Source of the DNA: Phymatolithon calcareum
Lineage: Eukaryota > Rhodophyta > Florideophyceae > Hapalidiales
Reading direction: 5' to 3'
Assembly (NCBI GenBank): GCA_977006965.1
Contig: OZ345385.1
Coordinates: 1,550,001 to 1,614,000, forward strand
Length of the DNA: 64,000 bases
Shown piece after piece: positions 21,716 to 32,238 of this stretch (positions are counted from its first letter, which is position 1; each line of letters opens with the position of its first letter). The notes below the pieces were generated by a model. That model was not told the DNA's origin. It made no database searches and saw only the letters and a program-made list of their open reading frames with translations. The translations under genes and the position numbers were made by a program.

Positions 21716-22596
21716 GCTCAGCTTGATGCGCTCGATGCTTCATCACAGAGGCATCGAGAAGAAGTTCTGGGCTGAAGCACTTGCTACTGGTGTGTATATG
21801 CGCAATCGAGTTACGTCACGGGGACTTACTTCGAACACGACCATATGGATGGGTACTACTCTATATTTGAGACACTTACGTGTATTTAGCGTAAAGAGTT
21901 GGTACGTGGTTCCAAAAAAGAAGGTTAAGAAACTGGACTCTCGAACTCGTGAGGCAATTATGTAAGAATATGCGGCTTCGTCCAAAGCGTATAAGATGTG
22001 GGATCCTGTTCGAAGTGCGTCGCTTGGAGCTCTAGTCCCAACACACTTCATTATCATAATGTGATCTCGGCACACGTGCACACGTGTCAAATCGAAATTC
22101 AGAGTGTCTCAGAGCTTGAATTCATGAAGATTCGCAGTGACACGTGTCACAGTATGATAAGAGTATCATAATCATACTTCCCTCACTCAGTAGATAACTT
22201 TTGGTTTTTCATATTCCACGTGTCATATGATATTATGACAAATGTTTTAGGGTTAGTGTCTCCCCGTCGTCACTAGGGTTTTTATCAAGTCCGGTTCGGT
22301 TCTCAGGTCTATATATCCTCGACCTGAGGTCCGCCGACTCAGAGAACTAAGGAACTTATTCTCACTATATCAACTTTTCCTGATCCAATTCCTTCCAACC
22401 AAAGATTTGCCTTCTGATCATCTCCCTAACCTCTATCAACAGATCCATGCTCCAAGAAACTGATTGTGTCAGGAGATGTGACGTTCGACGAATCGGATTG
22501 CGGATTCGGTGAGACTGAAGCGGATGTATCAATTAACATTCCAGACAACGCAGACGTCAAAATATGTGAGGATATTATTGAAGCCAATATACCAGA
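21716..22596 (+). mobile_element. Copia fragment C1 (integrase C-terminal part), split by a solo LTR
   Basis: C1 starts inside the integrase at MRSMLHHRGIEKKFWAEALA and continues through MRNRVTSRGL and VPKKKVKKLDSRTREAIM to a stop, then KMWDP. There it is interrupted by the solo LTR (22007-22441). After the duplicated GATCC it resumes with SGDVTFDESDCGFGETEADV up to ~22596. Removing the LTR restores a continuous alignment with C7 and C8. The gag, protease and first half of the integrase are missing on the left, where the antisense retroposon A2 abuts. The RT half is missing on the right, where LTR pieces follow. Confidence 0.85.
22007..22441 (+). mobile_element. Solo Copia LTR with 5-bp TSD
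   Basis: A 435-bp LTR beginning TGTTCGAAGTG and ending CTATCAACA is flanked by GATCC on both sides (22002-22006 and 22442-22446). It has the family landmarks: ACACGTGT-type palindromes, GAGTATCATAATCATACTTCC, a TATATA box near 22310 and GACCTGAGGTCCGCC. No internal region remains, so it arose by recombination between the two LTRs of a full element. It sits inside the C1 integrase frame. Confidence 0.9.
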
Positions 22597-22837
22597 CCTG
22601 AGGTCCGCCAAGTCAATAAGTCAAGGAACCGATTCTCACTTATCTCAGCTTCTCCTCAACCAATTCTTTCCAACCAAAGTTTTCATACTCTTATCATAAC
22701 CTGACACGTGTCACTGCCAATCTTGATGAATCCAAGTTCTGAGACACTTTTTCTTTCGAATTGACACGTGTACACGTGTACCGAGATCAAATCTTGATCT
22801 TGAAGTGTGGTGCGACTACTGCTCCAAGCAATCACAC
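22597..22837. repeat. Fold-back of two Copia LTR pieces
   Basis: From 22597 to ~22683 the sequence is the 3' part of an LTR in sense (GACCTGAGGTCCGCCAAGTC onward). From ~22684 to 22837 it is the 5' part of an LTR in antisense (CCTGACACGTGTCACTGCC onward, ending CAAGCAATCACAC). Neither has a normal LTR end, and no TSD is visible. This is a rearrangement product joining two LTR fragments head to head at the right edge of C1. Confidence 0.75.
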
Positions 22838-23311
22838 TGTTGTTGGAGGTTAGGAATAAGATGAAGTTGATAGAACGATTTGGTTGGTGAGAATCGGTAG
22901 ATGAGAAGATAGTTGTTGGTGAGTGAGTTCCTTGATTTATTGCTTTGCCCGACCGCAGAACCTGGGTATATAGGCCGGAGAATCAGATCTAGACTAGCTG
23001 TACATGATAGATCTCATTATAGGCCCTTTCTAGACGACGCAGTCCAAGTAATCATAAACAAATCTATCATAGCATTATCATACGGTCATACACGTGTAAT
23101 ATACCAAAAAATCATCTTTGTGATGCTGAGTACGATGCTATTATTCGTATCGGCCAATCACATCTCTACACGTGTCCAGAACAAAATTCTTCTCTGAACG
23201 TCTCTAAACACAGCTGTGAGACTTGTTCACAAGTGTACACGTGTACCGAGATAATACATTCACAAATGAAGTGTGATACGACTAATGCTCCAAGCAATCA
23301 CACTTCCAACA
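22838..23311 (-). mobile_element. 3' LTR of antisense Copia C2
   Basis: A 474-bp LTR in reverse orientation, with ends TGTTGTTGG (22838) and CTTCCAACA (23311). Immediately after it lies the reverse complement of the polypurine tract (CTCCCCCTTGATCGAGG, 23312-23328). It carries the ACACGTGT motifs and a TATATA box. It is more diverged from the C7 and C8 LTRs than those are from each other. Confidence 0.85.
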
Positions 23312-23503
23312 CTCCCCCTTGATCGAGGGATACTACGACATTCGAGTACATACTCCCACGTATTGGAAGAACTTGGGCGTCTTGACTCCATCGAGCGGCT
23401 TGGTCAGGGCAGCAGCGAACATGGACTCCGTAATGCAGTACTTGATCGATACTTTTAAGGTTGAAACAATATCACGGACGTAGTAATATTGGATGTCAAT
23501 ATG
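23312..23503 (-). pseudogene. C2 RNase H C-terminal end (antisense), first half
   Basis: The reverse strand reads the end of Copia pol: the region corresponding to IDIQYHYVRD, then AALTKPLD, down to the polypurine tract. At 23503 it is cut by C3; the TSD ATATG (23499-23503 and 28955-28959) lies inside the codons for this region. The continuation is at 28960-29026. Confidence 0.75.
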
Positions 23504-23830
23504 TGTTGATGTGCGTTTATGTGACTACGGTCTGCGGAATGTACCCGAAAACGCGTTGCGATGCTTATTGTGTACCGCAATGGTGTAAGCTACATCATAC
23601 GGAAGTGTGATACGCATGCGAGCAGATTGAGAACATAGTTTCGATATCAGCAGAAGATTTTATAAAATGTCCACTTGGCAAGGGGCTCATTAAGCGCCAG
23701 CCGCTTTGCAGTATCATAACTAGATTTGATCAAACCTGCCACGTGGCAGGTTTGCTGGAGGCTATATCAGCCACCATCGTCCGCCGTACGAGAATAAACG
23801 CAAGACCAAAAACTTCTAACCTCAACATTA
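23504..23830 (+). repeat. 5' LTR of C3
   Basis: It contains a perfect 24-bp palindrome at 23731-23754 (CAAACCTGCCAC and its complement) centred on CACGTG. In the 3' LTR the same place is altered (CCTCGTGG). The 3' end is CAACATTA, immediately followed by the primer site. CTATATCAG near 23762 is a possible TATA-like element. Confidence 0.85.
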
Positions 23831-23844
23831 GGTTATGGGCCCAG
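23831..23844 (+). promoter_or_regulatory. C3 primer binding site, half tRNA-iMet type
   Basis: GGTTATGGGCCCAG follows the LTR with no spacer. It is complementary to CTGGGCCCATAACC, the anticodon stem-loop of initiator tRNA-Met, rather than to the tRNA 3' end. This is the arrangement known for Drosophila copia and yeast Ty5. Confidence 0.8.
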
Positions 23845-23917
23845 ATCGCTGCACGATCTAAGTGAAGCAAAACATCGCATTTTCCCAAGGGGTTCGTCTT
23901 CGTCCTCAACTCCGTCG

Positions 23918-24120
23918 TCGACCGCGAGTTTCAAGTTCTGCGATCCGACCTCGTGCGTTGAACGCTGGCGCATATAGCCGCGATCCGCATCTCTCCTCCG
24001 CTGTCGACCGCGAGCTTAACTTTTCGTGATCCGACACCGTGCGTTGAGTGCTGGCGCACATCGCCGCGATCCGCACCCGTCGTTGAATGCGCGCATCATT
24101 TGCCGCGATCCGACACTCGC
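23918..24120 (+). repeat. C3 leader tandem repeat, ~86-bp unit
   Basis: Units starting at TCGACCGCGAG (23918 and 24004) share TGATCCGACACCGTGCGTTGA-like and GCTGGCGCA(C/T)AT(C/A)GCCGCGATCCGCA blocks. A partial third copy follows to ~24120. The repeat lies in the untranslated leader between the primer site and the gag start. Confidence 0.65.
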
Positions 24121-24353
24121 AATAATTCCTGGTCAGTGCGGGCACGCAGGTTGCAAACTCTAAACAGAGGTAAAACAACCCTAGCTCGGGGATTCCAAGC
24201 AAAAGAGACCGCTGGCATCGGTATCACTGCCTGACTCTCGATAGGGGATACAAGGTCCCTTGCTCAGGGTGAGAGAGTACGTCGCGCCGGCGTGTAACCA
24301 GACGGCGGGTATACGGGTACCATAACCCCAAGGTTTATTCTGACCCGGAAACA

Positions 24354-27300
24354 ATGTCGGAAAGTGATGTGGAGTATGAGAAAGGATGCAGCATCAAGCT
24401 CCCTCGCTTTCATGGGAAGCGTGGTGACGATTATGGTTTGTGGCGTCTGAGTCTCCGCGCGGCGTGTCGCGTGAAGGGAGTTTGGAGTGTTGTAGAACCG
24501 AACTCCACGTCAACCGAGGCGAGTGCAACCTCATCCGGCACCGCTACCATTCATACTGCAGCCATTGACGTCACGGCCAGGTCAATTGCAAAGCTCGAGA
24601 AGGCCTCCTGTCTCATTATTTCCGCACTTGGTGATGCTCCTCTCCGCGTGGTCATTGACGCCGATGACGATCCTGCCCGAATGCTCCAGCTTCTCGACGC
24701 GCGATACGCATCCAATCGCACGGTATCAAGGATTGCAGTCCAAACTCAATTGTTCCGCATGAAGTACACGAACCAAAACATGTCGTCTTATGTTGATATG
24801 TACTCATCGTTGTTCTCGCAACTGGAACGTATGGGCAAGGATGCCGCCATTCCGGAATCGCACAAGGCCCCCATGCTCCTCGCGTCGATCGAACCGAACT
24901 GCGTATTGGAGTCCACAGCGGCAGCCCTGCGAACGAAAGATGTGAACGAGCTCACCTGGGACTACGTGGCAACCACTCTTATTGATGAGTACAATGCCCG
25001 GCGCATTGCCGCACCTGAGTCCAAGCAGCGCAAACGTAAGAACAAAGGTCGAAGAGGTAAAAGAAAGTCAGATACCACCTACCTTTCCGTTTCGCACGCT
25101 GACGAAAAGAGTGACTCCGAACAATCATGCGACACTGAGAGTACGGCTCGAGTGATCGCGGCGGCACTAAAGAGCATGCGAAGTGGGGAGCTCAAATCTG
25201 CAAGTGCAGTCCACTGTGAGTGCTGCGGCAGAAAAGCTCATGTAGAGGACGATTGCTATCTCAACCCGGACAACCCGAATAACCGTTTACCCACAAAGGT
25301 TCGTAATCGCTTGAAAGGGAAACAGGGAAAAGGAAAACCCGGAGATGAAAAGATCGAGTTAGCTGGTGCTGCGGTGGAAAGGATAACAATCGTGTCTCCC
25401 GATGACCATCGTACTTATGCGGATAGTGGAGCCACCGCTCATTGCTTCCAAAGTGGATCTTTCTTTATTCCCGGTACGCTTAAACCTAGTCCCGCGCGAA
25501 CACTCTTGTTGGCCGATTCCACGCCACTACTCGCCAACCAATGCGGTGATGTTCTTATACCATTTGAGAACGCCAACATTCGTCTCACGGATGCACTTCT
25601 TGTTCCGAGTCTCGGTTTTAACTTAGTGTCCACGGGCAGACTCTCGGATAATGGCATTGAGTCCCTTTTCCGTCACCATGATGTGCAGCTACATCTTGAA
25701 TCTGATGGCTTTGTTATTGGAAGTGGCAAACGTGACGTACGTTCCGGCACGTATATTTTACCGGAACTGGAGATGAGTACTTCGTGCAACGTGTTGGTGG
25801 TTAAACGAAGGGACTCAGGACTCTGGCACCGGCGCCTCGCGCATATTAACAGCGTGAGTTGTCCACTTTGCATAAGCACGTTGACGATGTACCGGAACTA
25901 TGCGAGCTGCAGGAGGTTTGCCGCGCATGCCGCCTTGGAAAAGCTCACAAGCTTCCGTTTCGAGGCCAATTTCCGCGCGCGTCCAACGTCGGTGAACTCG
26001 TTCATTCCGATATAATCGGTCCTCTCGACGTTTCCTTCCCGAACAAATACCGATACGTGTGCACTTTCCTGGATTTTCATTCCCGGTATCTCTTCGTGGG
26101 CTTTATGCAACAGCGCAATGACCTGCCAGATGTGTTTCGTGCTGTGTCCAAAAAGCTTCGACAATTCAAAGGAGTAAATTCACCCGCAACCTTTTCAAGG
26201 TCGATCAACCAGCTGCACTCTGACGGCGCAAAGGAGTATATTGGACTTCGGAATAACGGGGGAGGAGGTGTGGAGAAGCTGGACCAGTCATTCTCTGCGC
26301 CGTATACTCCCGAGCACAACGCCATTGCTGAACGAGTCAATCGTACGATAGTCGAGGCTGCACGATCACTGCTCATTCAAGCGGATCTTCCGCTGTGTCC
26401 CTGGCCTTTTGCACTGAAGCATGTTGTTCACGTCCGAAACCGAGTACCGCACTCCACCATCAAAGACACTCCTTTCCGCGTGATGACAGGAGATGGCCCA
26501 TCGCTGATGAACTTGAAAGTCTTTGGCTGCGCTGCGTATGTGCGTCGCCTTCCTCGCGGATCGAAGTTTGAGCCGCGTGCGTTGGAAGGTGTTCTTTTGG
26601 AATGTTTGATGCACGGAGTCTATCAGGTACTGGTGAACGACGAAACCGGTGTTCCTCGCGCTCTAGAGTCGAGGCATGTGACGTTCGATGAATCTAAGTT
26701 TCCTGGTGCAGCGGGCCTAAACCACTGCATGTCTGACGAAGAACTGTGTGACCAAGATGCCGATAACGCCTTGTCTTCTACCGAAACCAGTGACTCCGAT
26801 GATGAAGTATCCATCGATGAAGAAACTGAACGCAGCGTTTTTACCTCGCCAGACATGAATGAAGCCAGTGACACTGACGGAAAGGACTGTGAGAAAGAAA
26901 TTAGTGATCATATCGAAGCTGACTGTGCAGATGAAGTGGACCTCACTCCCGTGTTGGAAAACCCACCGCCATCACGCTACCCTCGCCGTATCCGCCGACC
27001 GCGCACGGACTGGTTCATGATCACCGCTAGCACTCGTGATACAGACATCAAGGTCACTACCAGCGATGAGCCTACTCTCCATGAGGCATTGAACGCAACG
27101 CCGGAGGAGCGCGAATTGTGGCTATCTGCGATACGAGAAGAACTCGCCTCTCCGACACAACCGACACTTGGGAACTCGATGACTCATCCTGTGCACATTC
27201 TCTTCCTACGCACGTCGTACTCAAAGTCAAGCGAAACTCAGAGGGATGTGTGGAACGCTTTAAAGCGCGCATCGTTGCCGGCGGCAATCAACAGACGTAC

Positions 27301-28631
27301 GGAGAAGACTTCACGGAGACGTATGCTCCTGTCGTATCGTTCACATTGGTTCGCGTGTTTCTTTACCTCGCTCTATGCCTTCAAATGTGCATTGGACAAA
27401 TCGATGTTAAAATGGCTTTCCTCAACAGCGATCTCTCCGCGAGCGTGCGGGTAATGTCACCTCACGACATTCCTGGGATGCCGTCGAAGCGCTACAAACT
27501 GTCGAAGGCAATGTACGGGTTGAAACAAGCGCATTTAGCGTTGCACACTAAGCTAGGTAATGATTTAAAAGCCATGGGCTTTGAAGAACTGCCCAGTCCG
27601 CCATGCGTGTTTCGTCGTCGCTCCATGGGAAAAGGTTTCTGTTTCATTCTTTTCTACGTAGATGACCTGCTTGTGCTCGCACATACAGCAAAAGAGCGCG
27701 ATTCCATCATTCGAGAAGTACAGTCGCGCTACAAGATCCGTGTACAGGATGATGTCGAGTTGTTCCTCGGTGTACAAATGAAGTGGAACCGGGACAAAGA
27801 TGGCCGTGTACGCTCAATAAGTATGTCGCAGTCTCTCTGCGTGGAAAGCGTTCTTCGTCGATTCGGAATGCAGAAAAGCAAGCCTGCTGTCACGCCCATG
27901 GTTGAATCGTTCTTTGCGGGTCTGGCTTCGGAGGAGGACAAGTCTCCAGTCCATGTCCAGTTGTACTAGCATATGATAGAATCTCTCCTGTACCTGGCTC
28001 TTCGCACTCGTCCGGACATTCTTGCACCTGTTTTGATCCTCGCACGCTTCCAAAGTGCTCCAACGCAGTATTGCCAACGCGCGGTTAAGCGAGTACTAAG
28101 GTACATTCGGGGAGCTCCAAAGTCTGCGATGCGGTACGAGGCTGGTGATTTGACTCTCGAGGTGCTGACTACGCTGGTGACTGTGTCGACCGCAAGTCAA
28201 TGTCAGGATACTTGGTCAAGGTCGGTACTGCGATGTGCGCATGGGGCGCCCGTAAGCAATCTGCGGTTGCGCTCTCCACCTGTGAAGCTGAGTACTACGC
28301 CATGACAATGGCATCTCAAGAGGTGGTGTGGTTGCGTCGTGTTTTGGAGGAGGCTAGACTCAAGCTCAACGGTGGTACACCGCTTCGATCTGACAGTCAG
28401 TCCGCTATCTTTTGGGCCACTGGTGAGCGCTGCCCGTCCGGTCGTGCGAAACACATAGATGTTCGTATTCATTTCATCCGGGATTTGGTCAAGGATGGGA
28501 CACTTAATGTTGTGTATGTTCCTACAGAAGAGAATGATGCTGACTTTCTCACGAAGCCTCTCGGAAAAAATCTACTCGGAAACATTCTCTCGCGAATCGG
28601 CGTGGGTAATTCAGCAGAGGAGGAGTGTTGA
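24354..28631 (+). pseudogene. C3 gag-pol, frameshifted
   Basis: From the ATG at 24354 (MSESDVEYEKGCSIKLPRFH), gag runs to a zinc knuckle near residue 288 (CECCGRKAHVEDDC, CX2CX4HX4C). Protease follows with ADSGATAHC (Asp near residue 357), then the integrase start LWHRRLAHIN. The frame shifts near 25850, then gives VCRACRLGKAHK, LVHSDIIGPLDV and APYTPEHNAIAERVNRTIVE. It shifts again near 27150 into RT: RFKARIVAGG, QIDVKMAFLNSD, YGLKQAH and FYVDDLLVLA. A TAG at 27967-27969 and a third shift near 28160 precede RNase H (STCEAEYYAM, SDSQSAIFW, KHIDVRIHFI). All Ty1/Copia domains are present in the order GAG-PR-INT-RT-RH. At least three frameshifts and one stop make it inactive. Confidence 0.85.
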
Positions 28632-28954
28632 TGTGCGTCTATGTGACTACGGTCTGCGGAATGTACCCGAAAACGCGTTGCGATGCTTATTGTGTACCGC
28701 AATGGTGTAAGCTACATCATACGGAAGCGTCATACGCATGCGAGCAGATTGAGAACATAGTTTCGATATCATCAGAAGATTTTATCAAATGTCCACTTGG
28801 CAAGGGGCCCATAAGCGCCAGCCGCTTTGCAGTATCATAACTAGATTTGATCAAACCTGCCTCGTGGCAGGCTATTTGGTGGAGGCTATATCAGCCACCG
28901 TCGTCCGCCGTACGAGATTAAACGCAAGACCAAAAACTTCTAACCTCAACATTA
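28626..28954 (+). repeat. 3' LTR of C3
   Basis: It begins TGTTGATGTG immediately after AGAGGAG, the short purine-rich tract that ends the internal region. It ends CAACATTA, followed by the TSD ATATG. It is nearly collinear with the 5' LTR except for a three-base insertion near 28875 and the altered central palindrome. Confidence 0.85.
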
Positions 28955-28959
28955 ATATG

Positions 28960-29026
28960 CTTGTTGCGTTGAGTTATGGCAGCGTTCGTCCCAGTTGCAA
29001 TTGCACTCTGACTGTCTGTATACAAA
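28960..29026 (-). pseudogene. C2 RNase H (antisense), second half
   Basis: The reverse strand reads YRQSE-like SDSQS/AIATG and NAAITQRNKH, continuing the frame cut by C3 and matching the LYTDSQSAIATGRNAAITQR block of C7. It stops abruptly at 29026, where the sense LTR of C4 begins. The remaining RT, integrase and gag of C2 are not found anywhere in the window. Confidence 0.75.
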
Positions 29027-29506
29027 TGTTGGAAGTGTGTGCTTGGATCTTATAGTTGCGGTACACTTTTTTATGAATGTTTGATATAGGTACACGTGCA
29101 CACGTGTCAGACTGCTTGACAACATGCCTGCATTCACGGAGAAAATACGATTCGCAAAGACACATGTCAAAGTATGATAATCAGTATGAAAACCATACTC
29201 CCTGGCTCAGCATCAAAAATAATGAATTTTGGTATATTACACGTGTATGACGATATGATAGTGCCATGATAGATTTGTTTTGGGTTACTTAGTCTGCGTC
29301 GTCAAGAAAGGCCCATAATTAGATATAGCATGGTAGAGCTAGTCTAGATCTGATTTTGAGGCCTATATAGCCATGTTCAGGGGTCGGGCAAGGGACTAAA
29401 TTAAGTTACTTTTTTATCGATGACCGATGACTCATCTTCTACTCCACCAAATGTCATCAACCAAACCATTCCATCCTTCTCATTACATCCCTAAGCTCCA
29501 ACAACA
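29027..29506 (+). mobile_element. 5' LTR of Copia C4
   Basis: A 480-bp LTR from TGTTGGAAGTG to TCCAACAACA, directly followed by a primer site (29507). It carries GTACACGTGCACACGTGTC and ACACGTGT motifs and the TATA region CCTATATAGCC near 29360. It is diverged from the C8 LTR but collinear with it. It abuts the truncated antisense C2, and no matching TSD exists because the 3' end of C4 is lost. Confidence 0.85.
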
Positions 29507-29521
29507 GGTTATGGGCCCAGT
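29507..29521 (+). promoter_or_regulatory. C4 primer binding site
   Basis: GGTTATGGGCCCAGT directly follows the LTR. It is the same half-tRNA-iMet type site as in C3, C5 and C8. Confidence 0.8.
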
Positions 29522-30308
29522 CAATGCGAAATAATTTTCAACCATCTTCATTCTCACCGTCTCGGGGTTCTCCTTCGCCCCCTCATCTGTCTCTGTCTTC
29601 GGTCGTTCAGTTGCATATCCTTCCCAATTACCTACGGTTTTTGACAGGCCCGCTTCAGACGACCTTGTTAGCCTGATTCGGGTTTCAGCTCTCATGCTCC
29701 ACGTATACATCCCTCTAGGTTGTTACATGCGATTGTGATCTGGTCTGGCATTACGCCTGGTTCTTCGGAGCACACGTCCTTGCGCATCCCCACTCAATTA
29801 CTACCACTGTGGTGACAGCCCTTTGGCAAGTCTTTAGTGGGGCCCGCTCGCACAGGGTGTCTTCTCAACTTTTTCATCAACTTCGAAGAAGCTCAAGAGG
29901 TATTGGCCATAGTGCCATCCCCAGATTAAGGTCCGAGTTACTCTGACCCGAAAGAATTTCTTATATGGGATAGATTGCTTTGACAGTGAACCTTGTGTTA
30001 GCTCAGTGGACTTCCCGAACAGATTTTGAACATGATTTTCAAGACCTCCAAGTCCGACAATGGACAACTCACAAAGAACGCTGAAGGTCGAAAAGCTTAA
30101 TGAGACCAAGTTCCAACCTCGGAAACAGAAAATTCAGCTAGTACTATCATTCGGCCAACTCGATGAGTACATTGAGGATGATCCACCGGTATGGGACTCG
30201 GACGATTTCTAGATATGGAGTTGTAACGATAACAAAGAGAAAGCTATCCTTGGTCTATCATCTCGACATGTCCGAGATGCTGAAACAGCAAAGGAATTGT
30301 GGCAGGTG

Positions 30309-30384
30309 TTGGATAAAAATATCCTTGGTTCACTTCTTCTGTCAACAATCCACACCAGACACATGGCCTAGTCGTTTTGATCAA
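30309..30384 (+). other. Unassigned sequence between C4 gag and the Mutator-like element
   Basis: Copia gag alignment stops at ~30308 (GAATTGTGGCAG) and resumes at ~31419 (GCGATTCTAAACATC). The Mutator-like element with its TSD covers only 30385-31408. The 76 bases on its left and ~11 on its right (TGACAACAGCAG) belong to neither. They may be remains of another insertion into which the Mutator-like element jumped. Confidence 0.5.
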
Positions 30385-30393
30385 ATAATATTT

Positions 30394-31399
30394 GGGGAAT
30401 TTACTAAAATGACCACGTAGTTTGCCGTATTTACTAAAATGACCACCATGCATGGGTGTTGTTATGATCCTGTATTTTTCTGTCAGCATCCAGCAAACGG
30501 TCCATCACTCAGGTCCGTTGAGACAGATACATGCCCAGGTGCCAACATCTTGATCTTACAGTTATTTCGGTTTGTAAAACGGATCTGCCCTAGGACGAAA
30601 CGGAACAATTTGTTCGAAGATCGCCATGTCCCATATTTCCACAGTTTTGTCCCAATAAAGCCGCTCGGCGACCTTGCCGATTTCGATTTTTCGGTACACC
30701 ATCCGATTCAAGCTACCGTCTTCGACAATGGACAGGCCGTTTACGACCGAAATTGATATTGGTGCTCTTTTCCAGTCCAAGAATATCCTAAAGTCAGCTC
30801 TTTCCACCCATGCTGGAGGTAACTTTTTGATTATTTCTGGCAAGCAGTATAAGGTGAATTTGGATGACCGTTCATGCACGTGCATGCATTGGTAGGAGTA
30901 TGAGTACCCGTGTATTCATGCCTGTGCGTCAATTCTATACGTTCGTCGTTTCCTCCCAGAATCCTCGCTGCCGTTGGGGGAATTTGTTGGAAGCTGGTAT
31001 CAAAAATCCACATTTTTCAAGATTTATCAAGGAGAAATAGTTATGCCACCGCTACCGGATCTAATTGGTGCACTTTCAGAGAATGCCGATCTTCCTCCGG
31101 TGACTAGGCGCCCCCAGGAAGGCCTAAAAAAGGCGTCTCATAGCTGGCTCTGCATTTGACCGGTCTGTTACGTGTAAGAAACGTAACAAACCTGGCTATA
31201 ATAAGCGCTCCTGCAAGGAAGCCGTTCAGCCCCAGCGGCCCTCTCAGCCCCCCTCCGATCAATAAAATGATGTTATTTCTGGACCCCATAATTTTATGCT
31301 GCCCCGCATTACACCAAAGCTACAATCATAACAACACCCATGCATGGTGGTCATTTTCGTAAATACGGCAAACTACGTGGTCATTTTAGTAAATTCCCC
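30394..31399 (+). mobile_element. Mutator-like element (MULE) remnant with ~80-bp TIRs
   Basis: The termini 30394-~30477 and ~31325-31399 are inverted repeats starting GGGGAATTTACTAAAATGAC, with one substitution in ~75 positions by eye. Each flank carries a 9-bp duplication differing at the last base (ATAATATTT at 30385-30393, ATAATATTA at 31400-31408), the size typical of MULEs. Inside, the plus strand reads a SWIM zinc finger (SCTCMHW, then PCIHACA, near 30870-30928) and a C-terminal zinc-knuckle-like CKKRNKPGYNKRSC near 31173-31214. Two knuckle ligands are changed (Cys to Arg, His to Tyr). MULE transposases carry SWIM and sometimes a knuckle at their C-terminus. The catalytic core is missing, so this is an internally deleted, non-autonomous copy. 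Confidence 0.85.
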
Positions 31400-32238
31400 A
31401 TAATATTATGACAACAGCAGGCGATTCTAAACATCTTCGAACGACATACCCTTCTCAACAAATTGTCTGCTCGTCGCAAATTCTATACTGCCACTATGCT
31501 CGAAAAAAAGAAAATACTGCCCTATACGAACCGCTTTCGACAGCCCGCATCCACCGTCAAGTAAATGGGTGTCGACATCGACGATAAAGAAATGGCAATG
31601 GCCGTGCCTAACGGACTTCCAGAACGCTTCGATAGCTTAATCAGTGCACTCAATGCTCTTGGCAATGAGGATGAGTCATTCTCTCTTGAATTTGTAAAGA
31701 GTAGACTTTTGCAAGAAGAGCAACGCATCTCTATGAGAGTCGAAGCATCAACCGTGACAGCTGAGACTGCGGCACTATTCGCTGCCAGACGTGATGGATA
31801 ACGTATTCGTGACGTCTGCGACCATTATCATCGATCCGGACATAAGAGCATTACCTGCTGGACAAAGTTCCCGCATCTTGCTCCAGACGCGTACAAACGT
31901 CGAAATGAGAAGCAGATATAACCATCCGCATTTCTGACCGATGAATCGGAACCAATTCACGTGATGTTCGATTCGGACTTTGTATGTCCGATGGCCAATG
32001 TGCGCACGCCGACATTCCCGAAAAGTCAGTCATGGATCATCGACTTTAAAAGTACATCGCATACGACATTAGACCGATCAATTTCCTGCTCCTAGCCCGA
32101 AATGACCGCAACTGTGGAGAAAAAAACAAAAGCTCAGGCCACAAACGCAGGAAAAGGTGATGCCATCATAACAATCAATGTCGATGGAAGGTCGTCCAAA
32201 TGGAAACTGAAGGTTATCATGCACATTCAAGACTTTGG

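Larger units (their letters stand above)
23504..28954 (+). mobile_element. Copia element C3, full length, with LTRs ending TG..TA
   Basis: The LTRs are 23504-23830 (327 bp) and 28626-28954 (329 bp), flanked by the 5-bp TSD ATATG at 23499-23503 and 28955-28959. The LTRs begin TGTTGATGTG and end CAACATTA, so the termini are TG and TA rather than TG and CA. By eye they differ at about ten positions plus two small indels (~3%). The primer site directly follows the 5' LTR at 23831. The family differs from C7/C8 in LTR and protein sequence. The pol frame is broken, so the copy is dead, and the host site is the RNase H end of antisense C2. Confidence 0.9.
29522..32238 (+). pseudogene. C4 leader and gag/protease relic
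   Basis: After a ~540-base leader, gag starts at 30060 (MDNSQRTLKVEKLNET) and degenerates through EYIEDDPP and RHVRDAETAKELWQ. It is then interrupted by inserted DNA (30309-~31418) that holds a Mutator-like element. It resumes with LNIFERHTLLNKLSARRKFY, MGVDIDDKEMAMAVPNGLPE and ARRDG plus stop, then a zinc knuckle CDHYHRSGHKSITC in which the second Cys is Tyr. The protease site has changed from the usual IIDSGST to IIDFKST. The last recognisable Copia block is VIMHIQDFGY at ~32238, where the satellite begins. Confidence 0.8.

Noticed and set aside
21241-21730. TSD around retroposon copy A2
   Set aside because: The sequence right of its 5' end (CTCAGCTTGATGC) is Copia and is not repeated left of its A-tail.
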